Positions 8,596-16,207 of a stretch of 64,000 bases of DNA are shown in pieces. The number at the start of each line of letters is the position of its first letter. Position 1 is the first letter of the stretch. This DNA is from Saccharomonospora glauca K62 (lineage in GTDB: Bacteria; Actinomycetota; Actinomycetes; Mycobacteriales; Pseudonocardiaceae). The position numbers and the translations under genes are program-made. The DNA lies in assembly GCF_000243395.2 (NCBI RefSeq), contig NZ_CM001484.1, positions 1,413,568 to 1,477,567 of the forward strand, given 5' to 3'. The notes under the pieces were generated by a model that saw only the letters and a list, made by a program, of their open reading frames with translations, was not told the DNA's origin and made no database searches.

Positions 8596-9656
8596 GTCGT
8601 TGTGCCCTTACTGGCTCGGCTGGATGCCCGCACGACGAGCTCGCACCGTTCGCGTCGCTTCTCCGCGACCGCGTTGCCGTCGTTGCCCCGGATGCGCTGG
8701 AGCAGCAGGTCGACGGCGGCGGTGCCGATCTCCGCGGCGGGCAGCCGCACGGTGGTCAGCCCCGGACTGAGGTAGGCGGAGAACGGGTGGTCGCCGAACC
8801 CGCCGACCAGCACGTCGTCGCCCACCCGCAGACCGGCTTCGGTCAGTGCGCGGTACACACCGAGTGCGAAGTAGTCGTTTCCGACCATGACGGCGTCGGG
8901 GAGGTCGCCGCGGTTGACGATGTCCTGCGCCAACCGGTAGGCGTCGGCGGGTTCCCACGGGAGGGCGAGTGACTCCCGACGTCGGGTCGGGACCGAGATC
9001 ACGGGGTCCTCGGACGAGGTGATGCCCGCCTCGGTGAGGGCCTTGCGGAAGCCGGCGCTCCGTTCCGCCACGGGTGAGATGGGGAGGTCCTCCTCCAACA
9101 GGCAGAGCGACCGCGCGCCGCCCTCGATGAGGTGGCGAGTGGCCTGGAACGAGGCGTGGTGGTAGTCGACCCCCACGAAGTCGAGGTCGAGTGCGGGGAA
9201 GTCACGGTTGAGGCAGACCATCGGGATGCCCGACTCGGGAAGCCGGGCCCAGTGCTCACCCTCGCCCTGGACGGGCACGACCAGCGCGCCGTCCACGCCC
9301 CACCGCAGCAGGGTCTCCGCGGCCTTCCGGTCGACCTCGGGACTCTCCTCGGTGACCAGCAGCATGAGCGAGTAGCCGTGGGTGCGGCCGCGCTGCTCGA
9401 TGGTGCTGATCAACTGGGCGTAGAACGGGTTCGACGGGTTGGTGATCACCAGGCCGAGGGTCATGGCGGAGCCGAGCACGAGGGACCGGGCCATCGAGTT
9501 CGGGACGTACCCGAGACGCGCGGCCTCCGCCTTGATCTTCGCTCGGGTGTCCTCGCTGACGCTGTCCTTGTCGGCCAGCGCGCGGGAGACGGTGTTGACC
9601 GACACCCCGAGCGACTTGGCGATGTCCTTCAGCGTCACCCGACGCGACTCAACCAT
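8592..9656 (-). CDS. LacI-family transcriptional regulator
   Basis: A 354-residue repressor. Residues ~7-55 form the LacI helix-turn-helix and hinge (TLKDIAKSLGVSVNTVSRALADKDSVSEDTRAKIKAEAARLGYVPN), followed by a periplasmic-binding-protein-like sugar domain (LGLVITNPSNPFYAQLI; VPVQGEG; VMVGNDYFALGVYRAL). It sits inside the transporter operon, between binding protein and permeases, so it is likely autoregulated and controls this operon. LacI-type palindromes lie at 12547-12566 and 12665-12686, around the promoter of the first gene. A LacI regulator argues for a sugar-type cargo. Confidence 0.9.
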   Translation of the reverse strand: MVESRRVTLKDIAKSLGVSVNTVSRALADKDSVSEDTRAKIKAEAARLGYVPNSMARSLVLGSAMTLGLVITNPSNPFYAQLISTIEQRGRTHGYSLMLLVTEESPEVDRKAAETLLRWGVDGALVVPVQGEGEHWARLPESGIPMVCLNRDFPALDLDFVGVDYHHASFQATRHLIEGGARSLCLLEEDLPISPVAERSAGFRKALTEAGITSSEDPVISVPTRRRESLALPWEPADAYRLAQDIVNRGDLPDAVMVGNDYFALGVYRALTEAGLRVGDDVLVGGFGDHPFSAYLSPGLTTVRLPAAEIGTAAVDLLLQRIRGNDGNAVAEKRRERCELVVRASSRASKGTTT

Positions 9657-9666
9657 GATCTTCCCC

Positions 9667-11184
9667 TCAGTTCTCGAGCCTCACGCCGCGCAGGTCGGGC
9701 TGATTGCTCGGAACGGGTTCGAACCCCCTCACCTCACTGCGCCGCGCGTAGGTGCTGACCAACGCAGCTGGGAAGATACCGACGGCGTCGTCCCAGATGA
9801 TGCGGCACGCCCGCGCGTACAGCTCGCCGCGCGTGGCCTGGTCGGACTCCCGGTGAGCCCGGCGCAGGAGTGAGTCGAGTTCCGGGTTGGCGTAGCCCAT
9901 CCGGTCGGCCGCCGAGTCGTACAGCCTGCCCAACGTGAAGTCGGCGTCGCCCGTGGTGACCGTGTTGATCTGCAGGTCCATGTCGAAGTCCTTGTCGTTG
10001 AGGCGTTGCAGCCACTCGGCCTTCTCCACGTTCTGCGCCTCCACGACGACGCCGATCTTCGCCCAGTCCGAGATCATCGCCTGAGCGAGACCGTCGGCGA
10101 GGGGACCCGTGCCCGAGAACCACATCAGCGACGTGCGGAATCCGTCGCCGTATCCGGCCTCGGCCAGCTCCCGTTTGGCCGCCTCCGGGTCGTACGGGTA
10201 CGGCTGCTGGGGCGCGTGCCCGAACACTGTGGACGGGATGGGAGCGGTCATCAACTCCGCGCCCGGACCGAACAGGTTCTCGACGATGGTCGCGACGTCC
10301 ACGGCCTTCCACAGCGCCCTGCGCACGCGGGGGTCGGTGAACGGCTCGCGGCCGCAGTTGAACCAGTTGAAGTAGTACGCCCAGCTCGACACCGTGTCCA
10401 ACTCGATGCCGTCGCGGCCGTCGAGTTGCCGGACCTGGTCGGGCGGGACCGGCCAGAGAACGTCCAGCTCGCCGGTCCGCAGCGCGGTGATCTGACTCGA
10501 CGTCTCCGGGAGGTACGGCAGCTCCGCTCGTTCCAGGGCGGGTTTGCCGTCCCAGTAGTCCGTCGCCACCAGTTCCAGTGAGGATGAGGGAGTGAACGAC
10601 TCGACCCGGAACGGGCCGCTGCCGATGGGCTTGCGGAAGAAGCCCTCACCGTCCATCTTGTCCGCGGGCAGGATGAACAGGAGCGTGAGGTTCACCGGCA
10701 GCGTGCCCAGGGGTTCGTCGGTGACCACCCGTACGGTGTGGTCGTCCGTGGCCTCCACCTCGACGACCGACGTCCACAGCGCCGACTGCGCCGTCCCGGC
10801 GTCGCGCACCCGCTCCAGCGAGGCCTTGACGTCCTGCGCGGTGAGCGGGGTGCCGTCGTGGAACGTCACGTCGTCCCGCAGGGACAGCACCCACGTGGTG
10901 GGAGTGGTCTGCTCCCACGACGTGGCGACGCTCGGCTCCAGTTTCTCGCCGTTGCGCCGGATGGGCGTGTCGTAGACGAGCCTGCTCGCCAGCAGGGTGC
11001 TCTCGTCGACGCTGCTGGGACCGTGGGGGTCGAGGTCGTTGATCGGTTGGCTGAACGCCGCCCGCAGCAGGCCCTCGGCCCCGGCACGGGTACCGCCTCC
11101 GAAGCTGCAGGAGGCGAGGAAGGCGCCGGCGAGACCCAAGCCGCTGATCTTGAGGAAGCTACGCCGGTCGAAGGGGGTTGCCAT
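9667..11184 (-). CDS. ABC transporter substrate-binding lipoprotein, family 5 (SBP_bac_5)
   Basis: A 505-residue extracellular binding protein. The N-terminus DRRSFLKISGLGLAGAFLASC combines a twin-arginine motif with a lipobox, so it is probably exported folded by Tat and then lipidated. The family-5 core is recognisable: LRAAFSQPINDLDPHG, TTPTTWVLSLRDDVTFHDGTPLTAQDV and IGSGPFRVESFTP. It delivers ligand to the OppBCDF-type importer encoded downstream. Family 5 includes peptide, nickel and oligosaccharide binders; the ligand here is unknown. Confidence 0.9.
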   Translation of the reverse strand: MATPFDRRSFLKISGLGLAGAFLASCSFGGGTRAGAEGLLRAAFSQPINDLDPHGPSSVDESTLLASRLVYDTPIRRNGEKLEPSVATSWEQTTPTTWVLSLRDDVTFHDGTPLTAQDVKASLERVRDAGTAQSALWTSVVEVEATDDHTVRVVTDEPLGTLPVNLTLLFILPADKMDGEGFFRKPIGSGPFRVESFTPSSSLELVATDYWDGKPALERAELPYLPETSSQITALRTGELDVLWPVPPDQVRQLDGRDGIELDTVSSWAYYFNWFNCGREPFTDPRVRRALWKAVDVATIVENLFGPGAELMTAPIPSTVFGHAPQQPYPYDPEAAKRELAEAGYGDGFRTSLMWFSGTGPLADGLAQAMISDWAKIGVVVEAQNVEKAEWLQRLNDKDFDMDLQINTVTTGDADFTLGRLYDSAADRMGYANPELDSLLRRAHRESDQATRGELYARACRIIWDDAVGIFPAALVSTYARRSEVRGFEPVPSNQPDLRGVRLEN

Positions 11185-11199
11185 GGGATTCTCCGGAAC

Positions 11200-11535
11200 T
11201 CATTCCTTGAGCGTGAGGTAGATCTGCACCTTCACCGATTCCCCCTCGCCCTCGACGGTTCCCTTGATGCGCAGCCACTGTCCGAACTCGCGCACCGGCC
11301 ACGAGTGCAGCGTGGTGCCCTCGATGACCTGGGTGGGCACCTCGGCGTCGCACCAGTGCAGGCCGTCCGGCGAGATCTGCGTGGTGATGCTCAGCCGGGT
11401 GGTCGGCTTCGAGGCCTCCAGCACCTGCACGAACCAGCGGGCCTCACCGGCCCAGGCCGCCTCGAAGGGCTCGGTGGCGAAGTCTCCGTCGAAAACCCGG
11501 TAACGTTCGAGAACCGCTGTCTGTGTCTGTCGCAT
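11200..11535 (-). CDS. Hypothetical protein in the LacI/ABC operon
   Basis: A 111-residue protein of unknown function without signal peptide or membrane segment. It is predicted from its sequence to be mostly beta strand (alternating pattern in TRLSITTQISPDGLHWCDAEVPTQVIEGTTLHSWPVREFGQWLRIKGTVEGEGESVKVQIYLTLKE). The ISPDGLHW motif resembles short sequences seen in beta-sandwich or carbohydrate-binding modules, but I cannot assign a family. It begins 6 bp after the larger orphan protein and ends 15 bp before the binding protein, so co-expression is very likely. Confidence 0.6.
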   Translation of the reverse strand: MRQTQTAVLERYRVFDGDFATEPFEAAWAGEARWFVQVLEASKPTTRLSITTQISPDGLHWCDAEVPTQVIEGTTLHSWPVREFGQWLRIKGTVEGEGESVKVQIYLTLKE

Positions 11536-11541
11536 GAGGAC

Positions 11542-12507
11542 CTACCAATCCACCGAGATGAGCACCGAGTCCAGGAACATGAAGTTGCGGACGTTGGTGT
11601 GCGTGCGGGTGCTGACGTAGAAGTTGAGCAGGTTGTCGAGCGAGTCGTAGCGCTCCGCGTACGTGGGCACGGGGATGTCGCGCATGTCGTAGACGCGGTC
11701 GTTGACCTGCAGTTCGACGTTGCGCTGCGCCTCGGTGTCGATCTGCCAGCGCAGGTAGTGCCAGTTGACCTTCGTGGGAACCTCGTTGTAGCAGAACGAC
11801 TGCGGCTCGCCGAAGGTGCGCCAGTCCTCGGGGTTCGGGGCGGTGAAGTCGTCGGTGGGGCCGAGGTTGGCCTTGCCCTCCAGGTGTTCCCGTGGCGTCG
11901 GTTCGGGCACCACCGGGTACATCCAGCGGCGGGTGAACCGGTTCTCCAGATCGGTGTTCTGGTAGCGGATCACGTTGTGGTAGCGCACCCCGCGGTCGTC
12001 GCAGATGTCGGTGGCGATGGTGAAAGCACCGAACTGCTGCTCCGAGGGGTGGATGTTGCCGTCCCACTTGCCCGCTCCGGCCTGCTCGAAGGCGCGGTTC
12101 TCCTCCGACGAGGCCTCGGCCTTGTAGGTGAAGTAGGTCTCGAACTGCACGAGGCCCTTCTTGGCCATGGTGAGCCTGCGGATCGCCACGCCCGTGTGCC
12201 CGGCGAGCGGGCGGGTGGAGATCTTCAGGGCGTAGGTGCCGGTCATCGCCCCGTGGGTTCCGGTGTCGAAGAACGTGCAGGAACTGAGCTGCGGTGGCCG
12301 GAAGTCCTTCATGTGGACGTCGACGGTGTCGAGATCGCCCTTGCCGTCGTGGTTGCCGATCAGCTCGGTCCAGCCGTGGGTGCCGGAGTTGAACTGGTCG
12401 AAGACGAGGATGCGCGACAGCGGGTTGTACCGCGACAACGCCGGATCGGCGTCGAGCAGGGCCCGCCGCAGTTGCGCGGACAGGTTCGCGTCAGTGGTGT
12501 TACCCAA
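11542..12507 (-). CDS. Hypothetical beta-rich protein, first gene of the LacI/ABC operon
   Basis: A 321-residue protein I cannot assign with certainty. It has no signal peptide. Aromatic-rich, beta-strand-like segments (DQFNSGTHGWTELIGNHDGKGD, FETYFTYKAE, NWHYLRWQIDTEAQRNVELQVNDRVYDMRDIP) look like a jelly-roll or concanavalin-like sandwich, a fold common in glycan-binding and glycan-cleaving proteins. The start is a TTG at 12507 with AGGAGC about 10 bp upstream. It is the promoter-proximal gene of the transporter operon, so it probably acts on the same ligand. No known catalytic motif is visible. Confidence 0.6.
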   Translation of the reverse strand: MGNTTDANLSAQLRRALLDADPALSRYNPLSRILVFDQFNSGTHGWTELIGNHDGKGDLDTVDVHMKDFRPPQLSSCTFFDTGTHGAMTGTYALKISTRPLAGHTGVAIRRLTMAKKGLVQFETYFTYKAEASSEENRAFEQAGAGKWDGNIHPSEQQFGAFTIATDICDDRGVRYHNVIRYQNTDLENRFTRRWMYPVVPEPTPREHLEGKANLGPTDDFTAPNPEDWRTFGEPQSFCYNEVPTKVNWHYLRWQIDTEAQRNVELQVNDRVYDMRDIPVPTYAERYDSLDNLLNFYVSTRTHTNVRNFMFLDSVLISVDW

Positions 12508-12546
12508 CGTTTTTCAGCTCCTGGAGACAGGGCGTAGGGGAGGATG

Positions 12547-12566
12547 AACGTTAACGTGAGCGCTCA
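12547..12566. promoter_or_regulatory. LacI-type operator, overlapping palindromes downstream of the promoter
   Basis: ACGTTAACGT (12548-12557) and TGAGCGCTCA (12557-12566) are perfect 10-bp palindromes with a central CG or TA, side by side. TGAGCGCTCA is the classical LacI/GalR-family half-site arrangement. They lie about 12-31 bp downstream of the expected transcription start, a position suited to repression. Confidence 0.6.
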
Positions 12567-12584
12567 TGTGGCGCTGTGCAGGGA

Positions 12585-12613
12585 AGCTAACCCGGTCGTG
12601 CTCGGGAAGTCAA
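12585..12613 (-). promoter_or_regulatory. Promoter of the LacI/ABC transporter operon
   Basis: On the minus strand TTGACT (12613-12608) is followed after exactly 17 bp by TTAGCT (12590-12585). This places the transcription start near 12578 and leaves a ~70-nt leader before the TTG start at 12507. Confidence 0.6.
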
Positions 12614-12664
12614 CGGTGTGGACCAAGGAAAAAAGAAGGCTTGACGGCGGTGATCGCGACACAT

Positions 12665-12688
12665 AGCGTTAACGCTCCCGTTAACGTT
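12665..12688. promoter_or_regulatory. Second LacI-type operator cluster, upstream of the promoter
   Basis: AGCGTTAACGCT (12665-12676) is a perfect 12-bp palindrome; CGTTAACG (12679-12686) follows 2 bp later and extends into GTTCAC. The same GTTAACG core occurs in the downstream operator about 120 bp away, so looping between the clusters is possible. The cluster also lies ~155 bp upstream of the divergent PLD-like gene. Confidence 0.55.
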
Positions 12689-12842
12689 CACTGCCGAACT
12701 CGCTCCGCCCGCGTGACAGTCGTTTCCCGCGCGACGGAGCCGATCCGTGCTGCGCTTCCCCGGCAGTGAGGCCGCGCCGAGAAGCCCGACCGGGAGCCCG
12801 ATCGGGAGCGGATCCGGCGCTCATTTCGGACAAGGAGGTCCC

Positions 12843-14006
12843 ATGCGTGCCAGGGCAGTATTCGCCTCCACCGCCGTCGCCGTTTCTCTGCTGGCGGTCC
12901 CACCGGCCACGGCCGAGCCCGAACCTCGACCGTGCGCCGACGCGCCCACCGTGCCGGTGAGTACCGGCGCGGCGTTCAACGACCCGGCGGGCGGGCATCC
13001 CACCGGCGTGGTCGAGCAGGTCTGTTCGCTGGTCAAGCAGGCCGAACCCGGCTCGTCCATCCGGCTGGCCCACTTCGTCATCTCCGGTGACGCGGGACAG
13101 GACTTCGCCGACGAGCTGGTGAACGCCCACCGGCGCGGGGTCGACGTGCAGGTGATCCTCGACGGCTGGCAGGACGACACCCCGGCCGTGGCCACCCTGC
13201 GCGAGGAGCTCGGCACCGACGAGTCGCGGGCGTCCTGGCTGCACGTCTGCGGCAACCTCTCCCCCGAGGGCAACACGTCCTCGTGCATCGGGACGAAGGG
13301 CAACCACAACAAGTTCTACCTGTTCTCGCGCACGGGCGGCCGGTCGAACGTGGTGGTGCAGTCGTCGGCCAACTTCACCGACCTCAACTCGTCGCTGTAC
13401 TGGAACAACGCCACGACGATCGTGGGCAACGACCGGCTGTACGAGGCCTACGCGTCGTACTTCGCCGACCTCGCCCGTGACGAGCAGGACGAGGACTACT
13501 ACCGCACCGTCACCACTGAGATGCCCGAGGGCTTCGTCCGGGCGCACTTCTTCCCGAGGGCACAGGGCGATCCGATCGTGGACTTCCTCGCCGACGTCGA
13601 GTGCGACGGCGACACCGTCATCCGCATTGGAATGTCCGAATGGGACAACTATCGCGTGGGAATCGCCGAACGGCTCGTGGAACTGGCCGAGCAGGGGTGC
13701 CAGGTGCGGATCGTGCACGGTCCGGTGGACGACGAGGTGGCGGACCTGCTGGCGAGCCACGACGGCATCACCACGCGAACGCTCGACGACGGCGAGGAGC
13801 TGCCGGGACGCATCCACTCGAAGTACCTCATCGTCGAGGGCGAGGTGTCCGGTGAGGCCGACGCCCGCCGGGTGCTGACCGGCAGCCCGAACTTCAACCA
13901 CACCTCGTTGCGGCGCAACGACGAAGCGATGATCGAGACCGATCTGCGGGAGGTCTACGACGCCTATCGCGACAACTTCGAGCGGATGTACGCCGAGGCG
14001 CGGTGA
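12843..14006 (+). CDS. Secreted phospholipase D-like (HKD) protein
   Basis: A 387-residue exported protein. Residues 1-27 are a signal peptide (MRARAVFASTAVAVSLLAVPPATAEP). Two PLD-superfamily half-domains are visible: the first with GNHNKFYLFS at about residue 155 and the second with GRIHSKYLIVEG near residue 322. In both, His and Lys of the HxKx4D motif are kept, but the Asp position is Ser and Glu respectively. The conserved NFT and NFNH motifs follow at suitable distance. It probably cleaves phosphodiesters outside the cell; the substrate is unclear. AAGGAGG precedes the ATG. The frame is open further upstream, but only this start gives a signal peptide. It ends in a bidirectional terminator. 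Confidence 0.8.
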   Translation: MRARAVFASTAVAVSLLAVPPATAEPEPRPCADAPTVPVSTGAAFNDPAGGHPTGVVEQVCSLVKQAEPGSSIRLAHFVISGDAGQDFADELVNAHRRGVDVQVILDGWQDDTPAVATLREELGTDESRASWLHVCGNLSPEGNTSSCIGTKGNHNKFYLFSRTGGRSNVVVQSSANFTDLNSSLYWNNATTIVGNDRLYEAYASYFADLARDEQDEDYYRTVTTEMPEGFVRAHFFPRAQGDPIVDFLADVECDGDTVIRIGMSEWDNYRVGIAERLVELAEQGCQVRIVHGPVDDEVADLLASHDGITTRTLDDGEELPGRIHSKYLIVEGEVSGEADARRVLTGSPNFNHTSLRRNDEAMIETDLREVYDAYRDNFERMYAEAR

Positions 14007-14013
14007 ATCCGGG

Positions 14014-14048
14014 ACCGGGTCGCGGGGAGGGTGTTCCCGCGACCCGGT
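14014..14048. terminator. Bidirectional terminator hairpin
   Basis: ACCGGGTCGCGGG (14014-14026) and its exact complement (14036-14048) form a 13-bp stem with a 9-nt loop, between the convergent PLD-like and phosphatase genes. No U-tract follows, as is common in actinomycetes. Confidence 0.75.
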
Positions 14049-14660
14049 TCAGGACTCCACCGGGGTGTTGAACTCCAGCAACGCCGCCTGTCCTTCCCCG
14101 TCCCATCGCACCGTGGTGAGGGCGCAATTGCGGAATACTGGGAACACCCGGCGGTACGAGCGCAGCGGCAGCCCCAGCAGGTGGCACAGCAGCAGACGAT
14201 GGGCCGTGGAATGCCCGACGACGAGCACCCGGCCGCTCGGATACGCGCGCACGATGTCGCCGGCGCAGCTTGTCATCCGCTTGACCGCCAGCGCCGGGTC
14301 CTCGCCTCCGGGCAGGTAGTTCGTCACGGGGTCGGCGACGAACGCGGCGCGTGCCTTGGGGAAGTCACGCTCCATCTCCCGAGCCGTGAGCCCTTCGGCG
14401 CGGCCGAAGTCGAGTTCGATGATCCGCTCATCGACGTGCGGATCGAGCCCGGTCGCCCGTGCGACCGGCGCGGCGGTCTCGCGAGCTCGCGACAGCGGCG
14501 ACACCCACACCGCGTCGAGCCCGGCGGTGGCCGACCAGTCGCCCAGCACCTCCGCCTGGCGCCTGCCGTGGTCGGTCAGCGCCACGTCGGAGCGTCCGGC
14601 GTAGCGGTTGTCCCGGTGCCACACGGTCTCCCCGTGGCGGACGAGAACGAGTTCGGTCAT
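14049..14660 (-). CDS. Histidine phosphatase family protein
   Basis: A 203-residue phosphoglycerate-mutase-like phosphatase. The N-terminus LVLVRHGETVWH holds the catalytic RHG histidine; SPLSRARETAAP, IIELDFGRAEGL and VVGHSTAHRLLLC (second His) complete the active site. The ATG at 14660 overlaps the kinase stop (ATGA), so it is co-translated with the FGGY kinases. It may remove phosphate from a sugar-phosphate intermediate made by the neighbouring kinases; this is inference. The long open frame upstream is only a shadow inside the kinase gene. Confidence 0.85.
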   Translation of the reverse strand: MTELVLVRHGETVWHRDNRYAGRSDVALTDHGRRQAEVLGDWSATAGLDAVWVSPLSRARETAAPVARATGLDPHVDERIIELDFGRAEGLTAREMERDFPKARAAFVADPVTNYLPGGEDPALAVKRMTSCAGDIVRAYPSGRVLVVGHSTAHRLLLCHLLGLPLRSYRRVFPVFRNCALTTVRWDGEGQAALLEFNTPVES

Positions 14661-16153
14661 CGCGTGCTCCGGTGGTGTGCGTGGTCGGTCAGTTCGGTGG
14701 GCAGCCAGCCTCGCTCGTGCAAGGCGTCGATCAACGCCAGGTAGCCCTCGGTGAGGACGTCGGTGTCGGCGGCCACGGGGTCGATGGTCACGGCGTCGCG
14801 GACGACCTCCCGCGCGGCCTCGGCCAGCGACGACTCGGCCGACCGGGCGAGCAACGTCATGCCCACGGCGGGGTCGGCGTTGCTCGGCACGGTGAGCGGA
14901 CGGCCGAGCGTGGTCGCGCGCACCTCGGTCCAGTAGTCGTTGCGGGCACCTCCGCCGGTGGTGGTGAGGGTGCCGTCGACCGGCGCGCCCAGCAGGTCGA
15001 GGTAGTCGAAGCAGAGTCGTTCGATGAACGCGACGCCGCGCAGGACGGCGGCGTAGGCGTCCACCTCGTCGGCGGGGGTGCCCAGGGTGAAGCGTCGGGC
15101 TTCGGGAGCGACGAACGGGAACCGTTCCCCGCGCGACACCAACGGATACGTCACGAGTGTTGTGGTAGGACGGTCGGACGCCAGTGCGGTGAGCCGGTCG
15201 AGGTCCGCCGAGCCGAACAGGTCGCTGATCACTCCGGCGCCCACACTGGACGCTCCGCCGGGAAGCCAGTTGCCGTCCGGGGCGCGGTGCGAGTAGACCA
15301 CGCCGAGCGGGTCGTGTAGCCGGGTGTCCGTGACCCCCTTGAGCACCAGCGTGGTGCCGAGCACGCTGTTCCACGACCCCACCGAGAAGGTGCCGGACCC
15401 CAGCACCGAGGCGCATCCGTCCGTCATCCCGGCAACGATCGGTGTTCCCTCCGGGATACCGGTGACTCGCGCCGAGTCGGCGCACACCTCGCCGATCGGG
15501 GTGCCGGGCCGCACCACCTCGGGAAGCACGTGGGCCGGGATGTCGAGGGCGTCGACGACGTCGGTGGGCCAGCGTTCGCCGTCCAGGTCGTAGCCGGTCT
15601 TGAGGGCGTGGCTCGAATCGACCGCGGTGAGGCGCCCGGCGAGGAGGCCCGTGAGGTAGTCGGCCTGGTGCAGCAGGCGGGTCCGGTTCGTGGGCGGGTG
15701 ATCTCGCAGCAGCCACAGCAGCTTCGGCAGCGCCCACGAGGCCTGTGGGCGGTACCCCAGCGACTCCCACAGCGCGGAACCCGCCTCGTGGACGCGGTCC
15801 ACCTCGTCGGCCGCCCGCGCGTCGTCGTACATCAACGCGGGGGTGAGGGGACGCAGGTCGGTGTCGGCGAGCAGGATCGTGCCCGACGTCGCGCACAGCG
15901 ACAGTCCCCGAACCGACCGGGTGCCCACCGTCGCCATCGCCTCCGAGCAGGCGCCGACGAGTGCCGACCACCACTGCCGCGGGTCCTGTTCGTGCCGTCG
16001 CCCTTCCCGGACGCTGTCCAGCGGTCGCGCGGCGCTCGCCACCACGGTCCCGGTCCGGTCAGTGGCCACGCATCGCACGCTCTGGGTGCCGATGTCGAGG
16101 CCGAGCCACACGGGGGAGTAGCTCCCGGTCGGGGTTCGCGTGCTGGTTGCCAT
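14657..16153 (-). CDS. FGGY-family carbohydrate kinase (first of two)
   Basis: A 498-residue sugar kinase of the ASKHA fold. The N-terminal phosphate-1 motif is LGLDIGTQSVRCVATDRTG; ALMYDDARA and the conserved GMTDGCASVLGSG segment mark the second domain, with TTGGGARNDYWTEVRA near the nucleotide site. FGGY kinases phosphorylate pentoses, pentitols, tetritols or glycerol; the exact sugar cannot be read from sequence. It lies between a second FGGY kinase (54 bp upstream) and a phosphatase (4-bp overlap). Confidence 0.87.
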   Translation of the reverse strand: MATSTRTPTGSYSPVWLGLDIGTQSVRCVATDRTGTVVASAARPLDSVREGRRHEQDPRQWWSALVGACSEAMATVGTRSVRGLSLCATSGTILLADTDLRPLTPALMYDDARAADEVDRVHEAGSALWESLGYRPQASWALPKLLWLLRDHPPTNRTRLLHQADYLTGLLAGRLTAVDSSHALKTGYDLDGERWPTDVVDALDIPAHVLPEVVRPGTPIGEVCADSARVTGIPEGTPIVAGMTDGCASVLGSGTFSVGSWNSVLGTTLVLKGVTDTRLHDPLGVVYSHRAPDGNWLPGGASSVGAGVISDLFGSADLDRLTALASDRPTTTLVTYPLVSRGERFPFVAPEARRFTLGTPADEVDAYAAVLRGVAFIERLCFDYLDLLGAPVDGTLTTTGGGARNDYWTEVRATTLGRPLTVPSNADPAVGMTLLARSAESSLAEAAREVVRDAVTIDPVAADTDVLTEGYLALIDALHERGWLPTELTDHAHHRSTR

Positions 16154-16207
16154 GTCAGATCTTTCCGTTCCGTCTGTCGAGGACTCCTGTCGAAGCTCGG
16201 TCGACAG

